A stretch of 64,000 nt of DNA, taken from contig JAZQHB010000031.1 of NCBI GenBank assembly GCA_045540355.1, positions 1-64,000 of the forward strand. Direction: 5' to 3'. Below the pieces are notes generated by a model. It worked only from the letters and a program-made list of their open reading frames with translations. It was not told the origin of the DNA and ran no database searches. The stretch comes from RGIG2945 sp045540355 (GTDB taxonomy: Bacteria > Bacillota > Clostridia > Oscillospirales > Acutalibacteraceae). Position numbers and translations under genes: made by a program. Each line of letters begins with the position of its first letter. Positions within the stretch are counted from its first letter, which is position 1. Below, piece after piece: positions 16,722 through 25,774 of the stretch.

Positions 16722-17102
16722 ATGAAATATATTGTTAATCTTAACGGTAAAAATTATGAAGTAGAGGTTGAAGAAACCGAAGCAGTTATTACAGGTGTTG
16801 CAGATGCAGTTGCAGCTCCCGTTGCTGCACCCGCACAAGCTCCCGCAGCAGCTCCGGCACAGGCTCCGTCAGCAGCAGTATCGGCAGAAGGCTCAAAGGT
16901 ACTTTCTCCGATGCCCGGTACAATTCTTTCCGTCGCTAAAAATGTCGGTGACTCGGTTGCCGAAGGCGATGTTATTATGATTCTGGAAGCTATGAAAATG
17001 GAAAACGAAATCGTTGCTCCCGCATCAGGTACAATAAAGCAACTCCTTGTAAGCAAAGGCTCAACAGTTGACACAGATGCTGTTTTAGCTGTTGTAGGTT
17101 AA
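16722..17102 (+). CDS. Biotin carboxyl carrier protein of the decarboxylase
   Basis: 126 aa. N-terminal beta segment, an Ala/Pro/Gln-rich flexible linker (about 30-60), and a biotinyl domain with EAMKMENEI, whose Lys is biotinylated. It carries CO2 from the alpha subunit to the membrane beta subunit, where decarboxylation drives Na+ export. Two bases after the gamma-like stop and ten before the beta start, within one operon. Confidence 0.92.
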   Translation: MKYIVNLNGKNYEVEVEETEAVITGVADAVAAPVAAPAQAPAAAPAQAPSAAVSAEGSKVLSPMPGTILSVAKNVGDSVAEGDVIMILEAMKMENEIVAPASGTIKQLLVSKGSTVDTDAVLAVVG

Positions 17103-17112
17103 GGAGGTCACT

Positions 17113-18276
17113 ATGGAAATTATTACTCAGATATGGGAAAGCTCCGGCTTTGCCTTGCTCACATGGCAAGAGCTTGCAATGATACTTATATCCTTTGTGC
17201 TCTTCTTCCTTGCAATCGTTAAAAAATTCGAACCTCTTTTGTTGGTTCCCATCGCATTCGGTATTCTTCTGGCAAACCTCCCCGGTGCAGGTCTTATGGA
17301 CGACCCCACGGGTCTTATGGATACAACAAACCTCGTTGAGGGTGCTCATTGGTACGACTCGGGTGTACTGAGGCTTATATACGCAGGTGTTAAGAGTTCA
17401 ATCTTCCCGTGCCTTATCTTCTTAGGCATCGGTGCTATGACCGACTTCGGTCCTCTCCTTGCAAACCCCGTAAGTCTTCTTTTAGGTGCTGCGGCACAGC
17501 TTGGTATTTATGTTGCATTTATTCTTGCTCTTTTATTGGGCTTTACTCCCGAGGAAGCTGCTTCAATCGGTATCATCGGCGGTGCTGACGGCCCGACAGC
17601 AATATTACTTGCAGGAAAGCTCGCCGACCATCTTCTTGCACCCATAGCAGTTGCGGCATATTCCTATATGGCACTTATTCCGCTTATTCAGCCCAAGGTT
17701 ATGAAGCTTCTCACAACCGAAAAAGAGAGAAAGGTTGAAATGAAGCAGCTGCGTCAGGTATCAAAAACAGAGAAAATAATCTTCCCGATTATCGTTTTGG
17801 TTATCTGTGCTTTGCTTATTCCCTCATGTGCTTCTCTTATCGGTATGCTTATGCTCGGTAACCTCTTCAGAGAATGCGGTGTTACTGACAGATTGAGCGA
17901 TACTGCACAGAATGCACTTACAAACATCGTTACAATTATGCTCGGTCTTACAGTCGGTGCAACAGCTAACGGTAAAGCATTCTTAAGCCCCAATACAATC
18001 CTTATCATTGTTCTCGGACTTATTGCTTTCTCGTTCTCAACCGCAGGCGGCGTATTGTTCGGTAAGCTTCTTTACCTCATCACAGGCGGTAAAATCAATC
18101 CCCTTATCGGTGCGGCAGGCGTTTCCGCAGTTCCCATGGCAGCAAGAGTTGCACAGGTTGAAGGCAGAAAATACAACCCCACAAACTTCCTTCTTATGCA
18201 CGCTATGGGTCCGAATGTTGCAGGTGTTATCGGCTCGGCAGTTGCCGCAGGCTTCCTTCTTATGATGTTCGGTTAA
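17113..18276 (+). CDS. oadB: Na+-transporting decarboxylase beta subunit
   Basis: 387 aa, about ten TM helices. Carries the family hallmark GIIGGADGPTAIL containing the conserved Asp for Na+ and proton transfer, plus SNDRL-like and NP-containing helices (ALTNIVTIMLGLTVGAT; AAGVSAVPMAARV) typical of OadB/GcdB/MmdB. It decarboxylates carboxybiotin and exports Na+. Subfamily (oxaloacetate, glutaconyl-CoA or methylmalonyl-CoA) cannot be decided from this subunit; the OadA-type alpha subunit favours oxaloacetate. GGAGG before the ATG. Confidence 0.92.
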   Translation: MEIITQIWESSGFALLTWQELAMILISFVLFFLAIVKKFEPLLLVPIAFGILLANLPGAGLMDDPTGLMDTTNLVEGAHWYDSGVLRLIYAGVKSSIFPCLIFLGIGAMTDFGPLLANPVSLLLGAAAQLGIYVAFILALLLGFTPEEAASIGIIGGADGPTAILLAGKLADHLLAPIAVAAYSYMALIPLIQPKVMKLLTTEKERKVEMKQLRQVSKTEKIIFPIIVLVICALLIPSCASLIGMLMLGNLFRECGVTDRLSDTAQNALTNIVTIMLGLTVGATANGKAFLSPNTILIIVLGLIAFSFSTAGGVLFGKLLYLITGGKINPLIGAAGVSAVPMAARVAQVEGRKYNPTNFLLMHAMGPNVAGVIGSAVAAGFLLMMFG

Positions 18277-18289
18277 AGGATGTGATTCT

Positions 18290-18778
18290 TTGAAAACTAA
18301 AAGATTTATTGCAATATTATCCGCTTTAACAATTTTATTCTCACTGGCTTCTTGTACTACAATGAAGCCGGTCGAGGATTATGAAGAATACATTGAAGAC
18401 ACAGACCCCGTATTCGAAAAAGTTACGGAAGAATCAACCCGCAACTACGCAGAGGGTTGGGACGAAGATGTAAGGTCTTATATCTCTGTTTACTTGAGCG
18501 AAGGCGAATATGTCAAAACAATCACAAAGAAACAGGACGACGGCACAACCTACACAATCGTTTACAATGATGTTCCCCGTGACGATGCTATTGCTTATGG
18601 TCGCGAGGTCGGTATCTGGGAAGAAGATTGGGTGAAATCCAAGGACAACACAATCTCCGTTACAGATGTTCATAAAGCCTTTTCGCTCAGACTTACACAC
18701 TATTCAAAACCCCAGAACGGTTATAATTTTACTATTTCAATAAAGATTTATAACGATACGGCAGGTGATATAAATTGA
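18290..18778 (+). CDS. Small lipoprotein of unknown function
   Basis: 162 aa. Signal peptide with lipobox LASC (Cys22), an acidic stretch (about 28-50), then a domain with alternating beta-like segments (TTYTIVYNDV; YNFTISIKIYND). No family recognised. TTG start with AAAGGATG upstream; 13 bases after oadB, and its stop overlaps the start of the uracil-DNA glycosylase gene, so it is probably on the same transcript. Confidence 0.65.
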   Translation: MKTKRFIAILSALTILFSLASCTTMKPVEDYEEYIEDTDPVFEKVTEESTRNYAEGWDEDVRSYISVYLSEGEYVKTITKKQDDGTTYTIVYNDVPRDDAIAYGREVGIWEEDWVKSKDNTISVTDVHKAFSLRLTHYSKPQNGYNFTISIKIYNDTAGDIN

Positions 18779-19329
18779 GTAAGTTTGAAGAACTCAGATC
18801 AGCCTGTCTTAAGTGCGAAAAATGCGAGCTTTGCAAAACAAGAACTAATGTCGTTTTCGGCGTAGGTAATGAAAATGCAGATGTAATGTTCATCGGCGAA
18901 GGTCCGGGACAAAACGAGGATTTGCAGGGTGAGCCTTTCGTCGGCAGAGCAGGAAAGCTCCTTGACCAAATGCTTGATATGATAGGTATGTCAAGACAGG
19001 ACATCTACATAGCAAATATGGTCAAGTGCCGCCCTCCGCAGAATCGTGACCCGCTCCCTGAGGAGCAGGAGGCTTGCAGCGATTGGTTGAAACAGCAGAT
19101 TGAAACAATCGACCCCAAGCTTATTGTATGTCTCGGAAGAATTGCCGCAAAGAAATTTATCGGCAAGGATTTCATGGTCACAAAACAACACGGAGAATTT
19201 TTCGACCTGAACGGCAGAAAGGTTATGGGTACATTCCACCCTGCTGCTTTACTTCGCAACCCCAACCAAAAACCCGAAGCCTTTGAAGACTTCTTTGCGA
19301 TAACGGATTTTTTGAACGCAAAAAGCTAA
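18775..19329 (+). CDS. Family 4 uracil-DNA glycosylase (4Fe-4S)
   Basis: 184 aa. Removes uracil from DNA in base excision repair. Seen: paired Cys near the N-terminus (LKCEKCELC), FIGEGPGQNEDLQGEPFVGRAGK (catalytic GEGPG block), NMVKCRPPQNRDP with the third Fe-S Cys region, EQEACSDWL with the fourth, and GTFHPAALLRNP, the C-terminal uracil/DNA-binding motif. Length is usual for family 4. TTG start within the overlap with the preceding lipoprotein gene (TTGA). Confidence 0.92.
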   Translation: MSKFEELRSACLKCEKCELCKTRTNVVFGVGNENADVMFIGEGPGQNEDLQGEPFVGRAGKLLDQMLDMIGMSRQDIYIANMVKCRPPQNRDPLPEEQEACSDWLKQQIETIDPKLIVCLGRIAAKKFIGKDFMVTKQHGEFFDLNGRKVMGTFHPAALLRNPNQKPEAFEDFFAITDFLNAKS

Positions 19330-19370
19330 ACTTAAAAACCTCACTCAGATTATTCTTAATCAAATACAAA

Positions 19371-19396
19371 AACCTGCCATTGAACGGCAGGTTTTT
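19371..19396 (+). terminator. Terminator of the decarboxylase-glycosylase unit
   Basis: 8-bp stem AACCTGCC/GGCAGGTT with loop ATTGAAC and a T7 run. The following 180 bases to the hydrolase stop hold nothing I can support. Confidence 0.85.
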
Positions 19397-19577
19397 TTGA
19401 TATAAAGCATACAGAGATATTCGCTTGTGTCGTAGAAAACACTCATGCTGTGAAAAAGTTCCTGATATACAGGAAAAGAATAAATTTATATTTCTTTGGG
19501 AAAAAATATTTTGGAAAATAAAAAGAGGTAACATTGCGGATATCCCTGTAGTGCCTACAAAATTTTATCTTCGATTA

Positions 19578-20609
19578 TCAGTTCAGAATTTTATCGAAGA
19601 TTATGTCAACAAGCATCGCCAAAAAATCAATTACCGTTGTAACGATATCGGCAATCCAATCAACTGCTTTTTCCAATAAGCTTTTATCCGTAGGTAAATC
19701 CGCCGATTGCTTATTATGCACATCCTGCCACTTTGAATTATTATAAAGCTCAGGTTCATCACCAATAAACACAGTTGATGCAAATTCATCGTTTAGAAGC
19801 GTGTAGAAAAACCATGCTATTATGTACGGCTGTGCATTTGCCTGAATTGAATTGTGATGTGCCCCCGTAAATCTTGCGATAACCACATTATCATTGTTTA
19901 TCGCTTTCATATTTGCAATTAGGCTTAACTCCAACGGTGCAATTCCGCTGAAAAGTAATCCCCCGGCTTCATCATAAGTCGTTCCTGCGATAAGAAAGGC
20001 AGGAATCTCAACCTTTGATGCATCATAAGGTGTCATCTGTGCAGGTGATGCGGCAAGGGCACTGTGCGGTGCACTGATAGCACAGATTGATTTAAACATA
20101 TCGCTGTTAGCATATCTGCCCTTTGATGTCACATTTATTGTTGCGGAGCCACCCTGTGAATGACCGCATACTCCTATTGCTTCTGTATCTATTTTGTTAT
20201 AAAAAACACTCTCTGAATCTTCATTAAGTGCAAGTAAAAGGTCAAGACCCTTTGATGCCGAATCTCCGTTGCCCGTTGATGGATGGTCATTGGTTAATCC
20301 AATAAATCCCCATGATGCAAAAGCGGTCATAAGATTTACTGTTGCCAACATCTTATCGTTCGCACCTGTTCCGTTGCAATAAAGAATCACCGGATAAGTT
20401 TTATTGCTGTTTTTCAAATCCGCGGGATACCACACCTTATAATAGCTATAATCCGTTTCGTTGCTCTCATAAACAAGGGTTTCAACTTCGTGGCTACCGT
20501 TTTGTGAAAAGTATTCCTCTGCCGTAATTTCATCTGCCGCCATTACACAAACAGACAAACATGAAATAATCATACAAAACGATAACAATACACTTAAAAC
20601 TTTTTTCAT
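19578..20609 (-). CDS. Secreted alpha/beta hydrolase
   Basis: 343 aa. Signal peptide (to about 27, CVMAADE), then an alpha/beta hydrolase with oxyanion region NGTGAND, nucleophile elbow GHSQGG (Ser), and candidate catalytic His in FTGAHHNS. The layout resembles the chlorophyllase/PETase-like dienelactone hydrolase group; substrate unknown. The C-terminal tail starts LPTD and ends IIFDKILN, matching the tail of the small secreted protein at 6639-6935. Divergent from a TetR gene, with a palindromic operator over its start site, so probably repressed by that TetR. ATG 20609 chosen from GGAG spacing. Confidence 0.8.
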   Translation of the reverse strand: MKKVLSVLLSFCMIISCLSVCVMAADEITAEEYFSQNGSHEVETLVYESNETDYSYYKVWYPADLKNSNKTYPVILYCNGTGANDKMLATVNLMTAFASWGFIGLTNDHPSTGNGDSASKGLDLLLALNEDSESVFYNKIDTEAIGVCGHSQGGSATINVTSKGRYANSDMFKSICAISAPHSALAASPAQMTPYDASKVEIPAFLIAGTTYDEAGGLLFSGIAPLELSLIANMKAINNDNVVIARFTGAHHNSIQANAQPYIIAWFFYTLLNDEFASTVFIGDEPELYNNSKWQDVHNKQSADLPTDKSLLEKAVDWIADIVTTVIDFLAMLVDIIFDKILN

Positions 20610-20643
20610 CGCATCTTTCTCCATATATTGAAAACTTTATGTT

Positions 20644-20667
20644 TTGATGTTACAATTGTTACATCAA
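20644..20667. promoter_or_regulatory. Candidate TetR operator
   Basis: Near-perfect palindrome TTGATGT-N10-ACATCAA with inner ACAATTGT, placed just downstream of the hydrolase -10 box where a bound repressor would block transcription. A related half (TGTAACA) lies at 20717-20723 near the TetR start. Confidence 0.6.
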
Positions 20668-20671
20668 GGTT

Positions 20672-20700
20672 ATTATATTATGTATTTCAATAAAATTCAA
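20672..20700 (-). promoter_or_regulatory. Promoter of the secreted hydrolase
   Basis: Minus strand: TTGAAT (20695-20700), 17-base spacer, TATAAT (20672-20677). Confidence 0.65.
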
Positions 20701-20739
20701 TATAATATAGGTGTGGTGTAACAAAAAAGGAGTTTTGAT

Positions 20740-21297
20740 ATGGCAAACACTTCAAATGCAGAAGCTAAAAAATTTACAAAGGATTGCGTTATAGAAGCAC
20801 TTTTTAAGCTTATCGAGGAAAAGGAATACGAAAAAATCTCGCTTACCGAAATCGCTGAAAAGGCAGGAGTTTCAAGAAATGCGATATACAGAAATTTTGA
20901 ATCAAAAGATATGATTCTTAAAACTTATATACATGATATTTCAAGAGATATCGCCATAAAATTTACCGAAAAAAATATCAAAGGCTACAACGACTACATT
21001 TATTTTCTGATTGAAAATCTATATATGCACCGAGAAATTTGCAAAAAATTATACGACGCAAAATTGCAAATCGTGCTGCTTGATGCCTTCATGATGATCA
21101 AAGGTAGGTTTGAAGTTGATAAGTATATCAAGGATTATTACGAAAACTATCGTATCGGTGCATTTTTCTCCGTTTACCTGACCTGGCTTGAAAACGGATG
21201 TAAGGAAACACCAGATGAGCTGTTTGCAATTCTAAGCCGTATTATGAAGATGAACGGACTTGTTCCCGTTCTGCCTAAAATAAAAGGGTCTTTATAA
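20740..21297 (+). CDS. TetR/AcrR-family regulator
   Basis: 185 aa. N-terminal DNA-binding domain with ISLTEIAEKAGVSRNAIYRNFESKDMIL (about 32-60), the TetR helix-turn-helix pattern; the C-terminal helical ligand domain carries YFLIENLYMHREICKKLY and FFSVYLTWLENGCKETP, close to the TetR C-terminal domain type found in DhaS-like regulators. Divergent from the secreted hydrolase, with a shared 115-base control region. A TATAAT at 20701-20706 is a likely -10 for this gene, overlapping the hydrolase promoter. Confidence 0.88.
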   Translation: MANTSNAEAKKFTKDCVIEALFKLIEEKEYEKISLTEIAEKAGVSRNAIYRNFESKDMILKTYIHDISRDIAIKFTEKNIKGYNDYIYFLIENLYMHREICKKLYDAKLQIVLLDAFMMIKGRFEVDKYIKDYYENYRIGAFFSVYLTWLENGCKETPDELFAILSRIMKMNGLVPVLPKIKGSL

Positions 21298-21383
21298 TAC
21301 ATAATCTTATTCTTTACAAACTATTTTTTTTTTGATATTATATATACGGAAGAGAGATTGATGAGAAGAAAGGAATGGGAAGA

Positions 21384-22064
21384 ATGATTGATTTCCACGC
21401 TCATATTTTACCCGGTGCAGACCATGGCAGTTATAGTGTAGAAGACTCACTTGCTCAGCTGAAAAAAGCTGAAAATATAGGCGTAAAAACCATTGTTGCA
21501 ACTTCTCATTACTATATCCAGGACAATACTGTTGAGGAATTTCTGAAACGCAGAAATGACGCTTACAGAAAGCTCAAAAAAGCATACAAGGGTAAAATCA
21601 ATATTATAAGAGGTGCTGAGGTTACTCTCGCCATTGACATTCCCGAAATCGAAGACCTCGGCAAGCTCTGCATCGACGGTACAAACTGCATACTTATAGA
21701 AATGCCTACAACCGTCGGCGGTCCGTGGATTTTCGATGCGCTTGATAAAATCAAAAACAGAGGCTATCAACCAATAATCGCTCATGTTGACAGATACACG
21801 ATCGCACTCTGCGAACAGCTTATGACAAAGGATGTTCTGATACAGGTAAACGCTTCCGCAATTTCATCTGTTTTTTCGAGAAAGAGAATGATGAAATATC
21901 TCGAACAAGGTGCTATCCACCTTTTGGGCAGTGATGTCCACGACAAAGAAGCGACCCAGTATGACCAGTTCTATAAAGCGGTCAAAAAACTCGGCGGATA
22001 TACAACTTACCTTATGAACAACGCCGCTGATATATTGAATATTGAAAAAGACGGTAAATCATAA
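21384..22064 (+). CDS. CpsB/CapC-type PHP phosphatase
   Basis: 226 aa. PHP-fold manganese-dependent tyrosine phosphatase of the CpsB/YwqE type that reverses phosphorylation of capsule-synthesis kinases. Metal motifs: MIDFHAHILPGADHGS at the N-terminus, ATSHYY, GAEVT, IAHVDRY and LGSDVHD. No capsule genes lie nearby, so the partner kinase is elsewhere or the role differs. The ATG at 21384 is favoured over one nine bases upstream because AAAGGA fits it. Confidence 0.82.
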   Translation: MIDFHAHILPGADHGSYSVEDSLAQLKKAENIGVKTIVATSHYYIQDNTVEEFLKRRNDAYRKLKKAYKGKINIIRGAEVTLAIDIPEIEDLGKLCIDGTNCILIEMPTTVGGPWIFDALDKIKNRGYQPIIAHVDRYTIALCEQLMTKDVLIQVNASAISSVFSRKRMMKYLEQGAIHLLGSDVHDKEATQYDQFYKAVKKLGGYTTYLMNNAADILNIEKDGKS

Positions 22065-22094
22065 TGCAATTTAACGGTTGCATTATGATTTTCT
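22057..22094 (+). terminator. Terminator overlapping the phosphatase stop codon
   Basis: 13-bp stem AATCATAATGCAA/TTGCATTATGATT (22057-22069, 22078-22090) followed by TT; the TAA is inside the left arm. Confidence 0.75.
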
Positions 22095-22141
22095 GCTTTT
22101 AAAAAATTTGATTAAACTTTAAACTAATTCAGTTTTTTATC

Positions 22142-22170
22142 TTGAAAAATAATTTCGATTTTGTTATAAT
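22142..22170 (+). promoter_or_regulatory. guaB promoter
   Basis: TTGAAA (22142-22147), 17-base spacer, TATAAT (22165-22170). The short 5' leader shows no purine riboswitch. Confidence 0.7.
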
Positions 22171-22209
22171 ACAAGGTAATATAATTATCAATCAACGGAG
22201 GAATGTGAA

Positions 22210-23676
22210 ATGACTGATAACTACAAATTCGCAAAAGAAGGTCTTACCTTTGACGATGTTCTCCTCATCCCCGGTGAATCCGATGTTGAGCCGAGAGATA
22301 TCGACCTCAAAACAAAGCTTACGGACAAAATTACTCTTAACACACCCCTTATGACTGCCGCTATGGACACAGTTACAGAATCCAGAATGGCTATCGCTAT
22401 CGCAAGAGAGGGCGGTATGGGTGTTATCCACAAGAATATGACTATTGACCAGCAGGTTCTTGAGGTGGACAAGGTTAAGCGTTCCGAGAACGGTGTTATT
22501 ACAAACCCCTTCTTCTTATCCCCCGATAACTATGTTTATGAAGCTAACGAGCTCATGCATAAATACAGAATTTCAGGTGTTCCGATTTGTCGTGACGGTA
22601 AGCTTGTGGGTATTCTCACAAACCGCGACCTCAGATTCATGACAGATTTCAACATCAGAATTGACGATGTTATGACTAAGGATAACCTTATCACATCTCA
22701 TATTAACACAACTCTTGAAGATGCTCAGAAAATCCTTATGCAGCATAAGATTGAAAAGCTTCCCTTGATTGACGGTGAGGGCAACCTCAAGGGTCTTATC
22801 ACAATCAAGGATATCGAAAAGAGTGTTCAGTATCCCAACTCTGCAAGAGACGAAAGAGGCAGACTTCTCTGTGCTGCTGCTTTGGGTGCAACTCCCGATG
22901 TGCTTGAACGAGCAAGTGCATTGAAAGAAGCAGGTGTTGACGCATTTATTCTTGACTCAGCACACGGTCACAGTAAGAATATTCTCAAGGCTGTTGAAAA
23001 GGTTAAGGCAGCTTTCCCCGAAATTTCACTTGTCGGCGGTAATGTTGCAACTGCAGAGGGTACGGAAGCTCTCATCAATGCAGGTGCAGACGCAGTTAAG
23101 GTCGGTATCGGCCCCGGCTCAATCTGCACAACACGAGTTGTTGCAGGTATCGGTGTTCCGCAGATTACAGCTATTTACGATTCAGCTAATATTGCAGCTA
23201 AATACGGCAAGACAGTTATCGGTGACGGCGGTATCAAATACTCAGGCGACATCGTAAAGGCTCTTGCAGCAGGTGCAAGCGTTATCATGGTCGGCTCTAT
23301 GGTTGCAGGTTGTGAGGAATCTCCCGGAGCAACTGAAATCTATCAGGGCAGACAGTTCAAGGTTTACAGAGGTATGGGTAGCCTTGGTGCTATGGAACAG
23401 GCTCACGGCAGCCGTGACAGATACTTCCAGCAGGATGCTATCAAGCTCGTTCCCGAAGGAGTCGAAGGTCGTGTACCTTACAAGGGACCCCTTTCAGATA
23501 CAGTTTATCAGATGCTCGGCGGTATCCGTTCAGGTATGGGTTATTGCGGTTGCAAAACTATTCCCGAGCTTCACGAAAAATCAAGATTTGTTAAGATTAC
23601 AGGTGCAGGTCTCATCGAAAGCCACCCCCACGATGTATTCATAACAAAAGAAGCACCGAACTACTCAGGCAAATAA
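22210..23676 (+). CDS. guaB: IMP dehydrogenase
   Basis: 488 aa, full length. Oxidises IMP to XMP with NAD+, the committed step to guanine nucleotides. Seen: N-terminal LTFDDVLLIPGES, two CBS domains in the middle (about 95-205; regulatory nucleotide binding), DSAHGHS, VKVGIGPGSICTTR with catalytic Cys306, DGGIKYSGD, and the active-site flap region ending GGIRSGMGYCG. GGAGGAATG ribosome site. Monocistronic by its own promoter. Confidence 0.97.
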   Translation: MTDNYKFAKEGLTFDDVLLIPGESDVEPRDIDLKTKLTDKITLNTPLMTAAMDTVTESRMAIAIAREGGMGVIHKNMTIDQQVLEVDKVKRSENGVITNPFFLSPDNYVYEANELMHKYRISGVPICRDGKLVGILTNRDLRFMTDFNIRIDDVMTKDNLITSHINTTLEDAQKILMQHKIEKLPLIDGEGNLKGLITIKDIEKSVQYPNSARDERGRLLCAAALGATPDVLERASALKEAGVDAFILDSAHGHSKNILKAVEKVKAAFPEISLVGGNVATAEGTEALINAGADAVKVGIGPGSICTTRVVAGIGVPQITAIYDSANIAAKYGKTVIGDGGIKYSGDIVKALAAGASVIMVGSMVAGCEESPGATEIYQGRQFKVYRGMGSLGAMEQAHGSRDRYFQQDAIKLVPEGVEGRVPYKGPLSDTVYQMLGGIRSGMGYCGCKTIPELHEKSRFVKITGAGLIESHPHDVFITKEAPNYSGK

Positions 23677-23685
23677 TTACGAAGC

Positions 23686-23765
23686 AATTTTTTCCAAGGT
23701 AACAGGCAATAAGTAATAGTTACGAAGTAAGGGTGGGCAAAGCCCACACCCAAATATAATAAGGA
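23686..23765. repeat. Mosaic intergenic repeat, copy C
   Basis: Short copy with TTACGAAG units and the hairpin GTGGGCAAAGCCCAC followed by ACCCAAATATAATAAG, directly before the GH2 ribosome site. Confidence 0.6.
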
Positions 23766-23774
23766 GAATCTACT

Positions 23775-25490
23775 ATGATTTACAGAACAGAATACCCCAA
23801 TCCGCAGTTTGAAAGAAAAAATTGGCAGTGCTTAAACGGCGAATGGGATTTTGAAATTGACAAATCCGTCAGCGGTTTTGAGCGTGAACTCTACAAAAAC
23901 GGCGAATTTACAAAGAAAATCAATGTTCCTTTCTGCCCCGAAAGTGAGCTTTCAGGCATAGGCGAAACAGATTTCCTCAACTGCGTATGGTACAGAAAAA
24001 CAATCAACATCACAAAAGAACAGTTAGAAAACGCAGTTGTTATCAACTTCGGTGCTGTTGACTACATCGCAACCCTTTATGTTAACGGTGAAGAAGTCGG
24101 CAAGCATCAGGGCGGCTATATCAGCTTCAGCTTTGACATCACAAAATACCTCGTTGAGGGCGAAAATGTTATCGTTCTTGCTGCAGAGGATAATGTAAAA
24201 TGTAAAACAGTTCCCTCAGGTAAGCAGAGCGACAGATATAACTCCTGGGGTTGCTACTATACAAGAACAACAGGTATCTGGCAGTCAGTATGGCTTGAGT
24301 TCGTACCCAAGGCTCGCATCAAGAACTTTAAAATCACTCCCGATGTTGACAATCAGTGTGTTGACATTTCAGCAAAGTTCATCGGTGACGGCGACTTTAC
24401 TGTTGAAATTTCTTACGAAGGCAAAGAAATGGGCAGCTGCACAAAGAAGGTTGTCGGCGGCATCGTTAATATGAATATCCCCCTTGCAGAAGCTCATCTT
24501 TGGGAGCTCGGCAACGGCAGACTTTATGATATGAAGCTCACATTCGGTGACGACGAAGTTTCAAGCTACTTCGGTCTCCGTTCAGCTCGTATGGAGGGTA
24601 TGAAATTCCTTCTTAACGGCAAATCAGTATTCCAGAGACTTGTTCTCGACCAGGGTTATTATCCGGACGGCATCTATACTGCTCCGACCGAAGAAATCCT
24701 CAAGAGAGATATCGAGTTATCACTCGCAGTCGGCTTCAACGGTGCAAGACTTCACGAGAAAATCTTTGAGCCGAGATTCCTTTATCACTGCGATAAAATG
24801 GGTTATATGGTATGGGGCGAATTCCCCAACTGGGGTCTTGACCACTCCAACCCCGACTCACTTGACAGCGTTCTTCCCGAATGGATTGAAGAGCTTGAAC
24901 GCGACTACAACCACCCGTCAATCGTTGCATGGTGTCCGTTCAACGAAACATGGGATTATCAGTTCAAACCCATCTGGCAGCCCATTCTCAAGACAATCTA
25001 TGCAGTTACAAAGCAGATTGACCCGATTCGTCCCTGCGTTGACGCAAGCGGTAACTTCCATGTAATCACAGACATCTTTGATGTTCATGATTATGACCAG
25101 AATCCCGAATCTCTCAAGGAGCATTACGATACACTCGTAACTGAAGGCACACTCTATGATGCTATCAGAAACCGTTTCCCGAGAGCCCGTCAGCAGTATA
25201 ACGGCGAACCTGTATTCATCAGTGAGTACGGCGGAATCCGTTGGGTTGAAGAAGATAAGGAAGGCTGGGGCTACGGCAGAACACCCGAAAGTCCGGAAGC
25301 TTTCATCGAAAGATATACAGGTCTTACAGAGGCTATCCTTCAGAACGAAAAGATCAGCGGCTTCTGCTATACACAGCTTTATGATGTAGAACAGGAACAG
25401 AACGGTCTCTATACATACTGGAGAGAACCCAAGTTCGACCCCGAAATTTTCAAAAAAGTCACATCACAAAAAGCAGCAATTGAAGACTGA
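23775..25490 (+). CDS. Glycoside hydrolase family 2 protein
   Basis: 571 aa, cytoplasmic (no signal). N-terminal sugar-binding domain (FERKNWQCLNGEWDFEI; WYRKTINI), an immunoglobulin-like domain (about 185-275), and a TIM barrel. Acid/base Glu about 391 in WCPFNETWDYQ, nucleophile Glu about 484 in VFISEYGG, as in GH2. It stops soon after the barrel, so it is a short GH2 without the extra C-terminal domains of LacZ. Activity could be beta-galactosidase, beta-glucuronidase or a relative; not decidable by eye. Confidence 0.85.
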   Translation: MIYRTEYPNPQFERKNWQCLNGEWDFEIDKSVSGFERELYKNGEFTKKINVPFCPESELSGIGETDFLNCVWYRKTINITKEQLENAVVINFGAVDYIATLYVNGEEVGKHQGGYISFSFDITKYLVEGENVIVLAAEDNVKCKTVPSGKQSDRYNSWGCYYTRTTGIWQSVWLEFVPKARIKNFKITPDVDNQCVDISAKFIGDGDFTVEISYEGKEMGSCTKKVVGGIVNMNIPLAEAHLWELGNGRLYDMKLTFGDDEVSSYFGLRSARMEGMKFLLNGKSVFQRLVLDQGYYPDGIYTAPTEEILKRDIELSLAVGFNGARLHEKIFEPRFLYHCDKMGYMVWGEFPNWGLDHSNPDSLDSVLPEWIEELERDYNHPSIVAWCPFNETWDYQFKPIWQPILKTIYAVTKQIDPIRPCVDASGNFHVITDIFDVHDYDQNPESLKEHYDTLVTEGTLYDAIRNRFPRARQQYNGEPVFISEYGGIRWVEEDKEGWGYGRTPESPEAFIERYTGLTEAILQNEKISGFCYTQLYDVEQEQNGLYTYWREPKFDPEIFKKVTSQKAAIED

Positions 25491-25491
25491 T

Positions 25492-25523
25492 AAAAAATCT
25501 CCCACACGCGTGGGAGATTTTTT
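25492..25523 (+). terminator. Terminator after GH2
   Basis: 14-bp stem AAAAAATCTCCCAC/GTGGGAGATTTTTT with loop ACGC; also usable on the other strand. Confidence 0.88.
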
Positions 25524-25720
25524 AATGAAGAATGCAGAGTGCAAAATGCAGAACGAAGGATGGACTTCGTCCACATCTATTATAAGCTGTCCGTAGAACA
25601 TCATAACAATGCAAAACATTTCATAACGATGCGGTGTTTTTAATATTTATTGTGCGTTGTATTTTTTTAATTCCAAAATTGCCTTGCCGGCACACAAAGG
25701 GACGGTTCTCTTGTGTGGCA
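25524..25720. repeat. Mosaic repeat copy D and a variable-arm palindrome
   Basis: 25524-25590 has AATGCAGAGTGCAAAATGCAG units and hairpin GTGGACGAAGTCCAT-like; 25691-25717 is a palindrome with arms CACACAA/TTGTGTG around AGGGACGGTTCTC. No gene is seen between the GH2 stop and the anti-sigma stop. Confidence 0.65.
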
Positions 25721-25726
25721 AAAAGC

Positions 25727-25762
25727 GAAAGGCTAAGAGCAAAATTTTACTTTCAGCCTTTC
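25727..25762 (-). terminator. Terminator of the sigma/anti-sigma operon
   Basis: Stem GAAAGGCT/AGCCTTTC; on the minus strand it is followed by CGCTTTTT. Confidence 0.6.
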
Positions 25763-25774
25763 TTTTTTATCAAC

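Noticed and set aside
16754..17074. Antisense frame over the biotin carrier gene
   Set aside because: Its Ala/Gly/Ser-rich composition is the mirror of the Ala/Pro linker codons; no ribosome site.
19425..19679. 84-aa plus-strand frame overlapping the secreted hydrolase 3' end
   Set aside because: No ribosome site, unusual composition, and it covers the conserved tail of the real minus-strand gene.
22171..22209. Purine riboswitch ahead of guaB
   Set aside because: The leader is only about 35 bases and lacks the conserved purine aptamer loops.
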